The position numbers and the translations under genes are program-made. 64,000 nucleotides of DNA from an uncultured Olsenella sp. (lineage in GTDB: Bacteria; Actinomycetota; Coriobacteriia; Coriobacteriales; Atopobiaceae): the NCBI GenBank assembly GCA_949291295.1, contig CASEVE010000005.1:1-64000 (forward strand). Reading direction: 5' to 3'. Below, in pieces: positions 7,597-15,097 of the stretch. The notes beneath the pieces were generated by a model. The model was not told the origin of the DNA. It did not search any database and worked only from the letters and a program-made list of their open reading frames with translations. Every line of letters starts with the position of its first letter. Position 1 is the first letter of the stretch.

Positions 7597-8507
7597 ATGT
7601 TAAAAGCCTCACGTCCCGTCGTCTATCGTACGCTCGTCTTCTGTAGTCTTCTAGTCGCTTTTGTTGCGGCACTTTCCATGCCTTGTCGCGTCCAGGCCCA
7701 GTCTCTGAGCTCGGCCCAGCTCAATGCGGGCTACGACCCCAAGGTGTCTCAGTCATGTATCGTCTCTACAACCGGTATACGGGGGAGCACTTCTATACCG
7801 CTAGCTCCGCCGAGCGCTCCTCGCTTGTCAAGTCCGGATGGACCGCAGAGGGCATCGGCTGGATTGCCCCTAAGGTGACCAAGCAGAACGCTTCCCAGTT
7901 CAATCCGGTCTATCGCCTCTACAACCCTCATACGCCCGGTGGTGACCATCATTACACCACAAGCAAGACCGAGTATGACGCGCTCAAGAAGAAGGGCTGG
8001 AAGCAGGAGGGCATAGGCTGGTACTCCTACAAGGGAAGCAACGGCGTTGCCCTCTATCGTCTCTACAATCCCTATGCAAAGGGCGGCACTCACCACTACA
8101 CCACAAACGAGGCGGAGAGAAGCGCGCTCATCAAGGAGGGCTGGAAAAGCGAGGGAATCGCCTGGAGGGGCTATCCGTCGGTTCTGAAGAAGGCCTACGA
8201 CCAGCTGGGAAAGCCCTATGAGTACGGCGCCTCCGGCCCTGACTCCTTTGACTGCTCGGGCTTTGTTGTCTACTGCTACGGCTCAGGTCGCGGCCGCACC
8301 ACGAGATCCATCGCCAACTCGCTCAAGGCCACGGGAGACTGGACTACGGACATCAACAAGATCAAGGTCGGCGACCTCGTCTTTACCACATCCTCGCACG
8401 TGGGCATCTACGTTGGTAACAACTACTATATCGAAGCGTCTACCACGAGCAACAAGGTCGTTGTCGAGTACATGTACAGCTTCTACGGCGGAGGTTCCTA
8501 CTACTAA
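7597..8507 (+). pseudogene. Secreted DUF5648-NlpC/P60 hydrolase, interrupted by a one-base shift
   Basis: ATG 7597 after a GGAAGGA site opens a signal peptide (VFCSLLVAFVAALSMPCRVQAQS). The frame holds to about 7752 (DPKVSQ) and then goes astray, while the matching continuation (MYRLYNRYTGEHFYT) starts at 7755 in another frame; one base is missing. The continuation has three DUF5648-type repeats (YRLYN..., HHYTT, GIGW/GIAW) and then an NlpC/P60 domain with DCSG (catalytic Cys), SHVGIYVG (His) and a GGGSYY end. The C-terminal domain is clearly paralogous to that of the intact gene at 15098. An intact version would be a cell-wall peptidase of about 303 residues. As sequenced, the mature part could be made only by initiation at ATG 7755, without a signal peptide, or by frameshifting. 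Confidence 0.8.
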
Positions 8508-8541
8508 CGACGTGCCGCGGCAATTTGATTGTCATTTTGGC

Positions 8542-8570
8542 TTGCGCAACCCTGCAAGGGGTGCTATATT
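8542..8570 (+). promoter_or_regulatory. Likely promoter of tRNA-Pro
   Basis: TTGCGC at 8542-8547 and TATATT at 8565-8570 are separated by exactly 17 bases and end 14 bases before the tRNA. This fits a housekeeping-sigma promoter with a good -10 and a moderate -35. Confidence 0.65.
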
Positions 8571-8584
8571 TCTTTCTCGCACAA

Positions 8585-8661
<77 letters not shown>

Positions 8662-8672
8662 GAACTTGATGA

Positions 8673-8699
8673 GGCCGCGGTATCGTCCGCGGCCTTTTT
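8673..8699 (+). terminator. Intrinsic terminator after tRNA-Pro
   Basis: GGCCGCGG (8673-8680) pairs perfectly with CCGCGGCC (8687-8694) around a six-base loop and is followed by TTTTT. It lies 11 bases after the tRNA. Confidence 0.9.
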
Positions 8700-8832
8700 C
8701 GATTTCCCCGATGCCCTCGTGTGTCGTTCGCGTTTCAGACTGGCAAACGCCGTGTGGCGTTCCGGACAAACCCCCTCGGGCCAACCTATGATGAGAAATA
8801 CACGTGTTTGATACGACACATAGGAGGACGAC

Positions 8833-9927
8833 ATGGCTCGCGTGTACAACTTCTCCGCTGGTCCCGCCGTTCTTCCCGAGGAGGTCCTCGAGAAGTGCGC
8901 GGGCGAGATGCTCGACTACGCCGGATGTGGCATGAGCGTCATGGAGATGAGCCACCGATCTTCCGTGTTCAAGGGAATCATCGAGGGTGCGGAGACGCGT
9001 CTTCGCTCCCTCATGGGCATCCCTGATAACTACAAGGTGATCTTCACCCAGGGCGGAGACTCGCTGCTCTTCTCCACGGTCTTCATGAACCTGGCCACCA
9101 ACGGCAAGGCGGACTACGTCATTACCGGCAACTGGGCCAAGAAGGCCTTCCAGGAGGCGCAGGTCCTCGGTGACGCCGTGGCGGTGGCGAGCTCGGCCGA
9201 CAAGAACTTCTCGTATATCCCGGACTGCACCGACCTGCCCATCCGCGAGGACGCGAGCTACCTCTACATCTGCGAGAACAACACGATCTACGGCACAAAG
9301 TTCCCCGAGCTGCCCAACACCAAGGGTCACGTGCTCGTGGCCGACCAGAGCTCGATGTTTCTCTCCGAGCCCGTCGACGTCTCCCGCTACGGCCTCATCC
9401 ACGCGGGTGTGCAGAAAAACGTTGGCCCCGCGGGTGTTCAGATTGTGATCGTGCGCGATGACCTCATCCCTGAGGACCTTCCCGGTGTGCCCACGATGCT
9501 TCGCCTCAAGACGCAGGCGGACGCCGGATCTCTCTACAACACGCCCAACTGCTGGGGCATCTACGTCTGCGGTCTTGTCTTCGAGTGGATAGAGAAGATG
9601 GGCGGGCTTGAGGCGATGGGGGAGCGCAACGCCGAGAAGGCCAAGGTGCTCTACGACTTCCTCGACGAGTCGGCGCTCTTCTCGTCCACGGTGGACCCGT
9701 CCTGTCGCTCGCTCATGAACGTGCCCTTTGTCACGGGCAACGACGATCTTGACGCCGCCTTTGTCAAGGAGGCGGCCAAGGCCGGCCTCGTCAACCTCAA
9801 GGGCCATCGCTCGGTGGGTGGCATGCGTGCCTCGATCTACAACGCCATGCCGCGCGAGGGAGTGGAGGCGCTTGTCGCCTTCATGAAGGACTTCGAGGCC
9901 AAAAACCTGACAAAGGTGACAGGGTAG
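8833..9927 (+). CDS. serC: Phosphoserine aminotransferase
   Basis: SerC transfers an amino group from glutamate to 3-phosphohydroxypyruvate, giving phosphoserine, and uses PLP; it also serves in pyridoxal biosynthesis in some bacteria. The 364 residues match the family. The N-terminal YNFSAGPAVLP is diagnostic, the PLP lysine is Lys195 in AGVQKNVGPAG, and MSHRSSVF (residues 39-46) is the usual substrate loop. The PLP-phosphate region reads TQGGDS, where QGGAS/T is more common. The ATG has AGGAGGA eight bases upstream. The gene is 24 bases upstream of serA in the same direction, so the two form a serine-biosynthesis operon, in the order product-step then substrate-step. No serB is seen nearby. 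Confidence 0.96.
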   Translation: MARVYNFSAGPAVLPEEVLEKCAGEMLDYAGCGMSVMEMSHRSSVFKGIIEGAETRLRSLMGIPDNYKVIFTQGGDSLLFSTVFMNLATNGKADYVITGNWAKKAFQEAQVLGDAVAVASSADKNFSYIPDCTDLPIREDASYLYICENNTIYGTKFPELPNTKGHVLVADQSSMFLSEPVDVSRYGLIHAGVQKNVGPAGVQIVIVRDDLIPEDLPGVPTMLRLKTQADAGSLYNTPNCWGIYVCGLVFEWIEKMGGLEAMGERNAEKAKVLYDFLDESALFSSTVDPSCRSLMNVPFVTGNDDLDAAFVKEAAKAGLVNLKGHRSVGGMRASIYNAMPREGVEALVAFMKDFEAKNLTKVTG

Positions 9928-9951
9928 ATTGTCATCACTTGGAGGAATGCC

Positions 9952-11121
9952 ATGTACAGCATCCACTGCATGAACAACATCTCAACTGTCGGCACCGATG
10001 CGCTTGCCCAGGCTGGCTACACCTTCGTCGAGGAGCCCTCCGAGGCCAACGCATGGCTCGTGAGAAGTGCCAATCTCAACGAGATGGAGATGCCTGATAC
10101 GCTCCTTGCCATCGCCCGCGCAGGCGCGGGCGTGAACAACATTCCGGTTGAACGCTGCGCCCAGCGCGGAATTGTCGTCTTCAACACCCCTGGCGCTAAT
10201 GCGAATGCGGTAAAGGAGCTTGTGATTTGCGGTATGCTCCTCGCTTGCCGTGATGTCATCGGCGGCGTCGAGTGGGTCCACGAGGCAAGTGACGACCCTC
10301 AGATCGCCAAGCGCGCCGAGAAGGCTAAGAAGCGCTTTGCCGGATGCGAGCTGGCTGGAAAGCGCGTTGGAATCATCGGGCTCGGGGCCATTGGGGCCGA
10401 GGTGGCCGACGCGCTCATAGCCCTGGGTGCGGAGGTCATGGGTTATGACCCCTATCTCTCCATCAACGCGGCCTGGGGTCTCGACCGACGCATCGAGCAT
10501 GCCACCGACCTAAACCAGCTCCTCTCTTGCTGTGACTTTATCACCCTTCACGTGCCCGCCACCGATTCCACGCGTGGCATGATCTCTGCGGAGGCCATCT
10601 CGTGCATGAAGCCGGGTGCCGTCCTGCTCAATTTTGCGCGCGACTCCCTCGTTGACGAGCAAGCGCTCGCCGAGGCCCTCGATGACGGCAAGATTGCCCG
10701 CTATGTAACCGACTTTGCCAACCCGGCGAGCGCAAACATGAAAAACGCCATCGTCTTGCCGCACCTTGGCGCCTCGACGGGCGAGGCGGAGGACAACTGC
10801 GCGCTCATGGCGGCAAATCAGATCAGGGACTATCTCGAGAATGGCAACATTGTCAACTCCGTGAACTACGGCCGCGTTGACCTTGGCCCGCTTGTGAGCG
10901 GGTCGCGGCTCGCCCTTTTCCACGAGAACGTGCAGGGTGTCATCGGCCAGATCTCGCAGGCGATTGCGGACAACTCGCTCAACATCGAGAACATGAGCAA
11001 CGTGAGCCGCGGCTCCAATGCCTATACGCTTCTCGACGTGAGCGGTGAGATTGACAAGGACCTTCGCTCCAGGCTCCTTAAGATCGGCGGCGTGAGAAGG
11101 GTGCGTGTAATCGTTAGGTAG
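9952..11121 (+). CDS. serA: D-3-phosphoglycerate dehydrogenase
   Basis: SerA oxidises 3-phosphoglycerate to 3-phosphohydroxypyruvate with NAD, the first step of serine synthesis. The 389-residue protein is the short type. The N-terminal substrate domain contains ARAGAGVNNIP (around 58-68), the Rossmann loop is VGIIGLGAIG, and the later catalytic segment has LPHLGASTGEAEDN with the His of the dyad. A C-terminal ACT domain (from about 322, LALFHENVQGVIGQI) probably mediates serine feedback. The ATG at 9952 follows TTGGAGGA. The gene directly follows serC, so the pathway's two enzymes should be made together. Confidence 0.95.
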   Translation: MYSIHCMNNISTVGTDALAQAGYTFVEEPSEANAWLVRSANLNEMEMPDTLLAIARAGAGVNNIPVERCAQRGIVVFNTPGANANAVKELVICGMLLACRDVIGGVEWVHEASDDPQIAKRAEKAKKRFAGCELAGKRVGIIGLGAIGAEVADALIALGAEVMGYDPYLSINAAWGLDRRIEHATDLNQLLSCCDFITLHVPATDSTRGMISAEAISCMKPGAVLLNFARDSLVDEQALAEALDDGKIARYVTDFANPASANMKNAIVLPHLGASTGEAEDNCALMAANQIRDYLENGNIVNSVNYGRVDLGPLVSGSRLALFHENVQGVIGQISQAIADNSLNIENMSNVSRGSNAYTLLDVSGEIDKDLRSRLLKIGGVRRVRVIVR

Positions 11122-11219
11122 CCGTCGCATCTTAGGGCACGAGCAGCGGCCCGTGTTTCAATTTACGCTAAACTGGGTACCTTGGTGAGGGTAGTGTCAA
11201 CCGATCCGAGGGGCAAGAA

Positions 11220-11951
11220 GTGTCAGAGAGAACAGAGCGTACCAAGTCGCTCATAAAGAGCATTGCCGATGCGGACGCTGCTGAGCGCCAGGCGTTGGGT
11301 CGCTCCAATGTTCCCGTTGGGACCTCGGAAAACCCCTCGACTCAGGTTTTCACGGTTGCCAACGTGATTACGTTTTGCCGCCTCGCACTCACCGTTGTCT
11401 TCCTTTTCCTGTTTGCAACGGGAGCGAACCGCGTGGCTGCGCTCGTGTGTTACGTCGTCGCGGCCTCTACCGACTTTCTCGATGGCCAGATTGCCCGCAG
11501 GACCCAGACCGTCAGCTGGCTCGGCAAGATCATGGATCCCATCATGGATCGCGTCCTGCTCTTTACGGGCGTGCTTGGCCTTCTCATCGTCGGCGAGCTT
11601 CCCCTTTGGGTGCCGGCGTTTGTCATCGGTCGTGACATCTACCTTGCCCTGGGCGGCCTGATCCTCCAGCACTTCAGAAGGCGTCCCGTTGACGTAGCGT
11701 ATGTCGGCAAGGCGGCAACCGCGCTTCTCATGTTTGGTTTCTGCGATCTTCTCCTTGGTCTGCCCGTCGTAGATGGCCTTGGCCTGATTGACGTCTCCTG
11801 GCTCCCCGGTCTCAATGCCGAGCAGAGCGCGGTGGGCATCTTCTTTGTCTACGCAGGCGTTGTCTGCTCCCTCATCACCGCTCTTGTCTATACGGCAGAG
11901 GGAGTTCGCATTATCAAGATGTCTCGAGCGGGAGATGACAAGGACCTATGA
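11220..11951 (+). CDS. CDP-alcohol phosphatidyltransferase (PgsA-type)
   Basis: This integral membrane enzyme carries the full family motif D-G-x2-A-R-x8-G-x3-D-x3-D at residues 88-110, so it should move a phosphatidyl group from CDP-diacylglycerol to an alcohol acceptor, probably glycerol 3-phosphate or inositol phosphate. Five or six hydrophobic segments follow an N-terminal cytoplasmic extension of about 45 residues that is absent from the second copy at 34635. GTG 11220 has GGGGCAAGAA before it. The gene begins a run also seen in mycobacteria (a pgsA paralogue, then garA and a MerR gene), which supports the assignment but not the substrate. Its stop overlaps the next ATG by four bases. 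Which of the two copies makes phosphatidylglycerophosphate cannot be told. Confidence 0.85.
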   Translation: MSERTERTKSLIKSIADADAAERQALGRSNVPVGTSENPSTQVFTVANVITFCRLALTVVFLFLFATGANRVAALVCYVVAASTDFLDGQIARRTQTVSWLGKIMDPIMDRVLLFTGVLGLLIVGELPLWVPAFVIGRDIYLALGGLILQHFRRRPVDVAYVGKAATALLMFGFCDLLLGLPVVDGLGLIDVSWLPGLNAEQSAVGIFFVYAGVVCSLITALVYTAEGVRIIKMSRAGDDKDL

Positions 11952-12805
11952 GTGGCGTCTGCTCTGGTGTGCTTCATGAGGAGCACGTGCTTCTGGGCGC
12001 ATCCTTTTCCGAGGGTTGCGATGACCTAAATGTGGTTCACTCGTATGCAGCCGAGACTTCGTGCCGCTCTCTTTCCGACGCAACGTTTCTGGCCGACCTC
12101 ACAGGGTGCCTCTATGAGCTTGTGGGCGGTCCATGTGCCTCCGCACTTATCGAATCTGCGTGCTGCGGCGCCGAGCTGTCCGTGGGTGACGTTGCTTTTG
12201 AGGGCGTGCTCTCGGGAGACGGCTCCGTTCTGTCCGCGCCTCTCGTCCTCAGGACAGGTGACGAGGAGTACGTGGTGCTGGACGTCTCACATCGCGGTCC
12301 TGCTTTTCTGGGGTGGATGGGCTTTCTGAGGCAGATCCAGCAAGGCGGCACCGCGCCCTTTGCCCAGACAACACTTGACGACGCATCCGGCATGCTCGTT
12401 CCCCTGCTTCTCATGGGGCGTTCCTCGCACGGCATTCTTATGGATTACCTTGGTTCTTCTGAGACGCTTCCCGCTCCAGGAAAGGTCTGCTCGCTGTCCC
12501 TTGATGCAATCCCCGCGCTTGTTGCCGCCCTGCCTTGCGAGAAAGGCATGCATCTGAGCTACCTCCTCCTGGTTCCTGCCGCCCGTGCTCGCGTGATCTG
12601 GAGGAGCCTACTTTCTTTTACGGAAGTTAACCCTGTGGGTCACGATGCCCTTAGGGCGATTCTCTGCGATACTCTTCCATGGGGAGAGGCTCTGTCGGCA
12701 AAAGGTCCCGTTCGCGTGGGACGAGACCAGCTTGAAGGCTGGTCCCTCGTTCGGGAGACGTCCGATTTCATCGGGGCGCGCGGCCTTTTTGCCCAAGAGG
12801 ACTGA
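11948..12805 (+). CDS. GcvT/YgfZ-like protein, function uncertain
   Basis: The 285-residue product has the general layout of aminomethyltransferase-fold proteins. There is a SLSDATFLADLTG segment resembling the GcvT 'LFDVSHMG' region (residues 40-52), an LVLRTGDEEYVVLDVS segment resembling the T-protein 'rlgddeyllvvN' strand (near 98), and an ending DFIGARGLF. Folate-binding residues of true GcvT are not evident, and no gcvH or gcvP is adjacent, so glycine cleavage is unlikely. A YgfZ-like folate or Fe-S role is possible. It overlaps the upstream phosphatidyltransferase by four bases (ATGA) and precedes ridA. In mycobacteria the corresponding interval contains gcvH, which may or may not be meaningful. 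Homology is weak by eye. Confidence 0.55.
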   Translation: MSGVCSGVLHEEHVLLGASFSEGCDDLNVVHSYAAETSCRSLSDATFLADLTGCLYELVGGPCASALIESACCGAELSVGDVAFEGVLSGDGSVLSAPLVLRTGDEEYVVLDVSHRGPAFLGWMGFLRQIQQGGTAPFAQTTLDDASGMLVPLLLMGRSSHGILMDYLGSSETLPAPGKVCSLSLDAIPALVAALPCEKGMHLSYLLLVPAARARVIWRSLLSFTEVNPVGHDALRAILCDTLPWGEALSAKGPVRVGRDQLEGWSLVRETSDFIGARGLFAQED

Positions 12806-12837
12806 TTCGTCTCCACCGCCTTGATGAGAGGAGTTCT

Positions 12838-13218
12838 GTGAAGTACTCAATCAACGCTCAAGGGGCACCTGAGGCATTCGGACCCTATTCTCAGGGCACC
12901 ACGGCCGGTCGCCTGGTGTTTGCCTCCGGCCAGCTCCCCATCTCGGCAGACGATAACTGCAGACTCGTTAAGGGTGGCATCAAGGAGCAGACCGAGCGGG
13001 TCATCGATCTTATTGAGGTGCTGCTCAAAGAGGTTGATTGCACGCTTGCCGACGTTGCTCAGACCACCGTATACCTTTCCAGTCTTGATGACATGGACGC
13101 TATGAACGAGGTCTATGCGCGAAGGTTTACCACACCGGCCCCCGCGCGTGCCGTCGTGGGCGTCAATGAGCTACCGCTCGGCGCCCTCATCGAGATGGAT
13201 TGCGTTGCGTGCAGGTGA
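12838..13218 (+). CDS. ridA: RidA family enamine/imine deaminase
   Basis: RidA proteins hydrolyse reactive enamines or imines (such as 2-aminoacrylate made from serine) to the keto acid and ammonia. The 126 residues fit the trimeric YjgF/YER057c/UK114 family. Visible family residues are PYSQ near 17, FASGQLP near 29-35, the arginine in PARAVVGV near 105-112 that binds the substrate carboxylate, and the glutamate in ALIEMDCVA near the C-terminus. The start is GTG 12838 after GAGAGGAG. It sits 32 bases after the GcvT-like gene. Its proximity to serine-making genes fits a role in clearing serine-derived aminoacrylate, but that is inference. Confidence 0.9.
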   Translation: MKYSINAQGAPEAFGPYSQGTTAGRLVFASGQLPISADDNCRLVKGGIKEQTERVIDLIEVLLKEVDCTLADVAQTTVYLSSLDDMDAMNEVYARRFTTPAPARAVVGVNELPLGALIEMDCVACR

Positions 13219-13261
13219 TGCGCGCTATGATATAGCAATGACCAACGAGGGGAGTTCACCT

Positions 13262-13681
13262 ATGCCCAGCCCTAATCCTGGAGCTACCGAGATTTTTAGG
13301 ATGCCCGCCGCGGATGCAACGGTTCCTGACCTCATGGGAGCCGCGCGCCCTGTGCACCCCACGCTCACCATCGTGAAGGGGCCCCAGCTCGGGGAGACCT
13401 TTGAGCTCGATGGTCCTGAGGTGACGCTTGGCAGAGATCCCAAGAACACGGTTTTTCTCAACGACATGACCGTCTCGAGGCATCATGCTCGCATGAACAT
13501 CGCCAACATCTCGGCCGGTCTCGCAACCATCGAGGACCTGGGTTCGCTCAACGGCACCTGGGTGGACGGCGCCTTTGCGACAAGGGCGAGCCTGAGGGAC
13601 GGCTCCACGATTCAGATCGGAACCTTCCGCATGGTGTTTCACACCAACTCGCGCCCTCGCAGGATTGACGTCGAGGCCTAG
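13262..13681 (+). CDS. FHA domain protein, GarA/OdhI-like
   Basis: A single forkhead-associated domain fills the C-terminal two thirds of this 139-residue protein: GRDPKN (57-62), SRHHARM (72-78) and GSLNGTWVDG (94-103) are the phosphothreonine-binding loops. The N-terminal tail has a threonine in GATEIFRM (residues 7-14), resembling the phosphorylated tail of mycobacterial GarA and corynebacterial OdhI. Those proteins switch 2-oxoglutarate metabolism under Ser/Thr kinase control. ATG 13262 is chosen because GAGGGGAG lies seven bases before it; an in-frame ATG at 13238 has no such site. The adjacent MerR gene reproduces the garA-ftsR order of other Actinobacteria. No kinase gene is in the window. 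Confidence 0.8.
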   Translation: MPSPNPGATEIFRMPAADATVPDLMGAARPVHPTLTIVKGPQLGETFELDGPEVTLGRDPKNTVFLNDMTVSRHHARMNIANISAGLATIEDLGSLNGTWVDGAFATRASLRDGSTIQIGTFRMVFHTNSRPRRIDVEA

Positions 13682-13686
13682 TTGCC

Positions 13687-14442
13687 ATGACAGATGCCGG
13701 TTACCTGACAATCGGGAAGGTCGTCAAGAAGCTGCAGCAGCAGTATCCGGACCTCTCCATTTCTAAGGTTCGCTACCTACAGGACGAGGGGTTGCTCAAC
13801 CCCTCGCGTACTCCGAGCGGGTACCGGCTCTACTCCCAGCGTGACGTCCGGCGGCTTGAGACGATTCTCTATCTTCAGAAGAATCGCTTCCTGCCGCTCT
13901 CCGTCATCAAGGAGCAGCTTGACCGTGCTGACTCCGGGCAGACGTCCGTCGTTCAGGAGGATGGCGGGGGGGTGTCCCTTCCCGTGGACGACGAGGAGAC
14001 GGCGAGCAAGCTGCATCCCATTGATCGCATGCCCGAGCTCGTGGGTGCCTCAGTGAGTTTTGTGCGTCAGCTCTCCGAGGCAGGCGTGATCGAGCTCAAG
14101 AGGTCGCCTCACGGCAGAGATCTTGTTGATGGCCGTGATTTTCCCCTCATTCGCCTTAGCGACGAGCTGAGGCACTTTGGCATTGGTCCCAAGAACCTGA
14201 GGCAGTACGTGATTGCCGCCAACCGCGAGTCGGCGATGTTCGAGCAGGCTCTGGTTGTGTATGCCAAGAAGGGCGGAGGCGTTGAGATAGAGGATACACA
14301 GGCCGCAAAGCAGCGCTTTGACCAGGCCTTTTCTCGTATGTTGAGTCTCACTAACGCCGTTCGCTGCGAGCTTATCACGCGCAGGGTCAAGGAGCCTTTT
14401 GGAGACTCCGCCGACAAGCGCCAGCAATCTGAGAAAAGGTAG
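13687..14442 (+). CDS. MerR-type transcriptional regulator, FtsR-like
   Basis: The N-terminal 70 residues form a winged helix of the MerR kind (YLTIGKVVKKL, VRYLQDEGLLNPSRT, GYRLYSQRDVRRLETI), followed by a second, HTH-like domain and a C-terminal part without metal-binding cysteines. At 251 residues it is longer than classic MerR sensors and matches the actinobacterial type represented by mycobacterial Rv1828 and corynebacterial FtsR, which activates ftsZ. It begins 5 bases after the FHA gene stop, so the pair is co-transcribed. The order FHA gene then this regulator is conserved in Actinobacteria, which is the main support for the FtsR-like label; the target genes are unknown here. Confidence 0.8.
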   Translation: MTDAGYLTIGKVVKKLQQQYPDLSISKVRYLQDEGLLNPSRTPSGYRLYSQRDVRRLETILYLQKNRFLPLSVIKEQLDRADSGQTSVVQEDGGGVSLPVDDEETASKLHPIDRMPELVGASVSFVRQLSEAGVIELKRSPHGRDLVDGRDFPLIRLSDELRHFGIGPKNLRQYVIAANRESAMFEQALVVYAKKGGGVEIEDTQAAKQRFDQAFSRMLSLTNAVRCELITRRVKEPFGDSADKRQQSEKR

Positions 14443-14449
14443 TGATTGA

Positions 14450-14983
14450 ATGAGCGATTTTGATTTTGAGAGCCGTATCATCGACATTCCGGACTACCCC
14501 GAGCCGGGCGTTGTCTTCAAGGACATCACGCCGCTCTTCGACGATCCCGAGGCGCTGCAGGCCGTCGTTGACACCATAGCCGAGCATTTCTCGGACAAGG
14601 GTATAACCAAGGTGGTAGGCGCCGAGGCTCGCGGCTTTCTTGTTGGCGCGCCCGTGGCCTATCGCCTGGGCTGCGGTTTTGTTCCGGCAAGAAAGCCCGG
14701 GAAGCTTCCCCGGGAGGTCTACTCCCAGACGTATTCCCTTGAGTATGGAACCGACGAGCTTCAGATTCACAAGGACGCGCTGACGCCGGACGACGTTGTG
14801 CTCATTGTGGACGACCTTGTCGCCACAGGTGGCACCGCTATCGCCTCCGCGCAGCTTGTCGAGCAGTCAGGCGCCAAGGTGGCGGGTTTTGCCTTTATCC
14901 TTGAGCTCTCTTTCCTCAACCCTCGTACGATCATTGCCGAGAAGTGCCCTCAGGAGGTCTTTACGCTCGTTAAGGTTCAGTAG
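14450..14983 (+). CDS. apt: Adenine phosphoribosyltransferase
   Basis: Apt salvages adenine with PRPP to give AMP. The 177 residues match the family. The N-terminal part has DIPDYPEPGVVFKDITPL, the flexible-loop region has ARKPGKLPREV, and the PRPP-binding box is VLIVDDLVATGGTA near residues 117-130. ATG 14450 follows the stop of the MerR gene by seven bases, with GAAAAGGTAG upstream, so it closes this operon. The stop codon lies inside a hairpin that looks like the operon terminator. In many Gram-positives apt sits near relA; here it does not. Confidence 0.95.
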   Translation: MSDFDFESRIIDIPDYPEPGVVFKDITPLFDDPEALQAVVDTIAEHFSDKGITKVVGAEARGFLVGAPVAYRLGCGFVPARKPGKLPREVYSQTYSLEYGTDELQIHKDALTPDDVVLIVDDLVATGGTAIASAQLVEQSGAKVAGFAFILELSFLNPRTIIAEKCPQEVFTLVKVQ

Positions 14984-15008
14984 GGCTCCGCCTAAAGCTG
15001 AACCTTTT
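14972..15008 (+). terminator. Terminator overlapping the end of apt
   Basis: AAGGTTCAG (14972-14980) pairs perfectly with CTGAACCTT (14998-15006), and the sequence runs into TTTT. The upstream arm is the last three codons of apt, so the structure spans the stop codon. Confidence 0.75.
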
Positions 15009-15097
15009 GCTTGGTATCATGACCTTCGTATGGACGTATCGCGAAGCCGACAAACGCAGACTAGAATGTTGTCGAAGCTTTTGAAAGGACTTCGTGC

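Noticed and set aside
13238..13261. Alternative ATG for the FHA protein, eight codons upstream
   Set aside because: No ribosome binding site precedes it, whereas GAGGGGAG stands correctly before the ATG at 13262.
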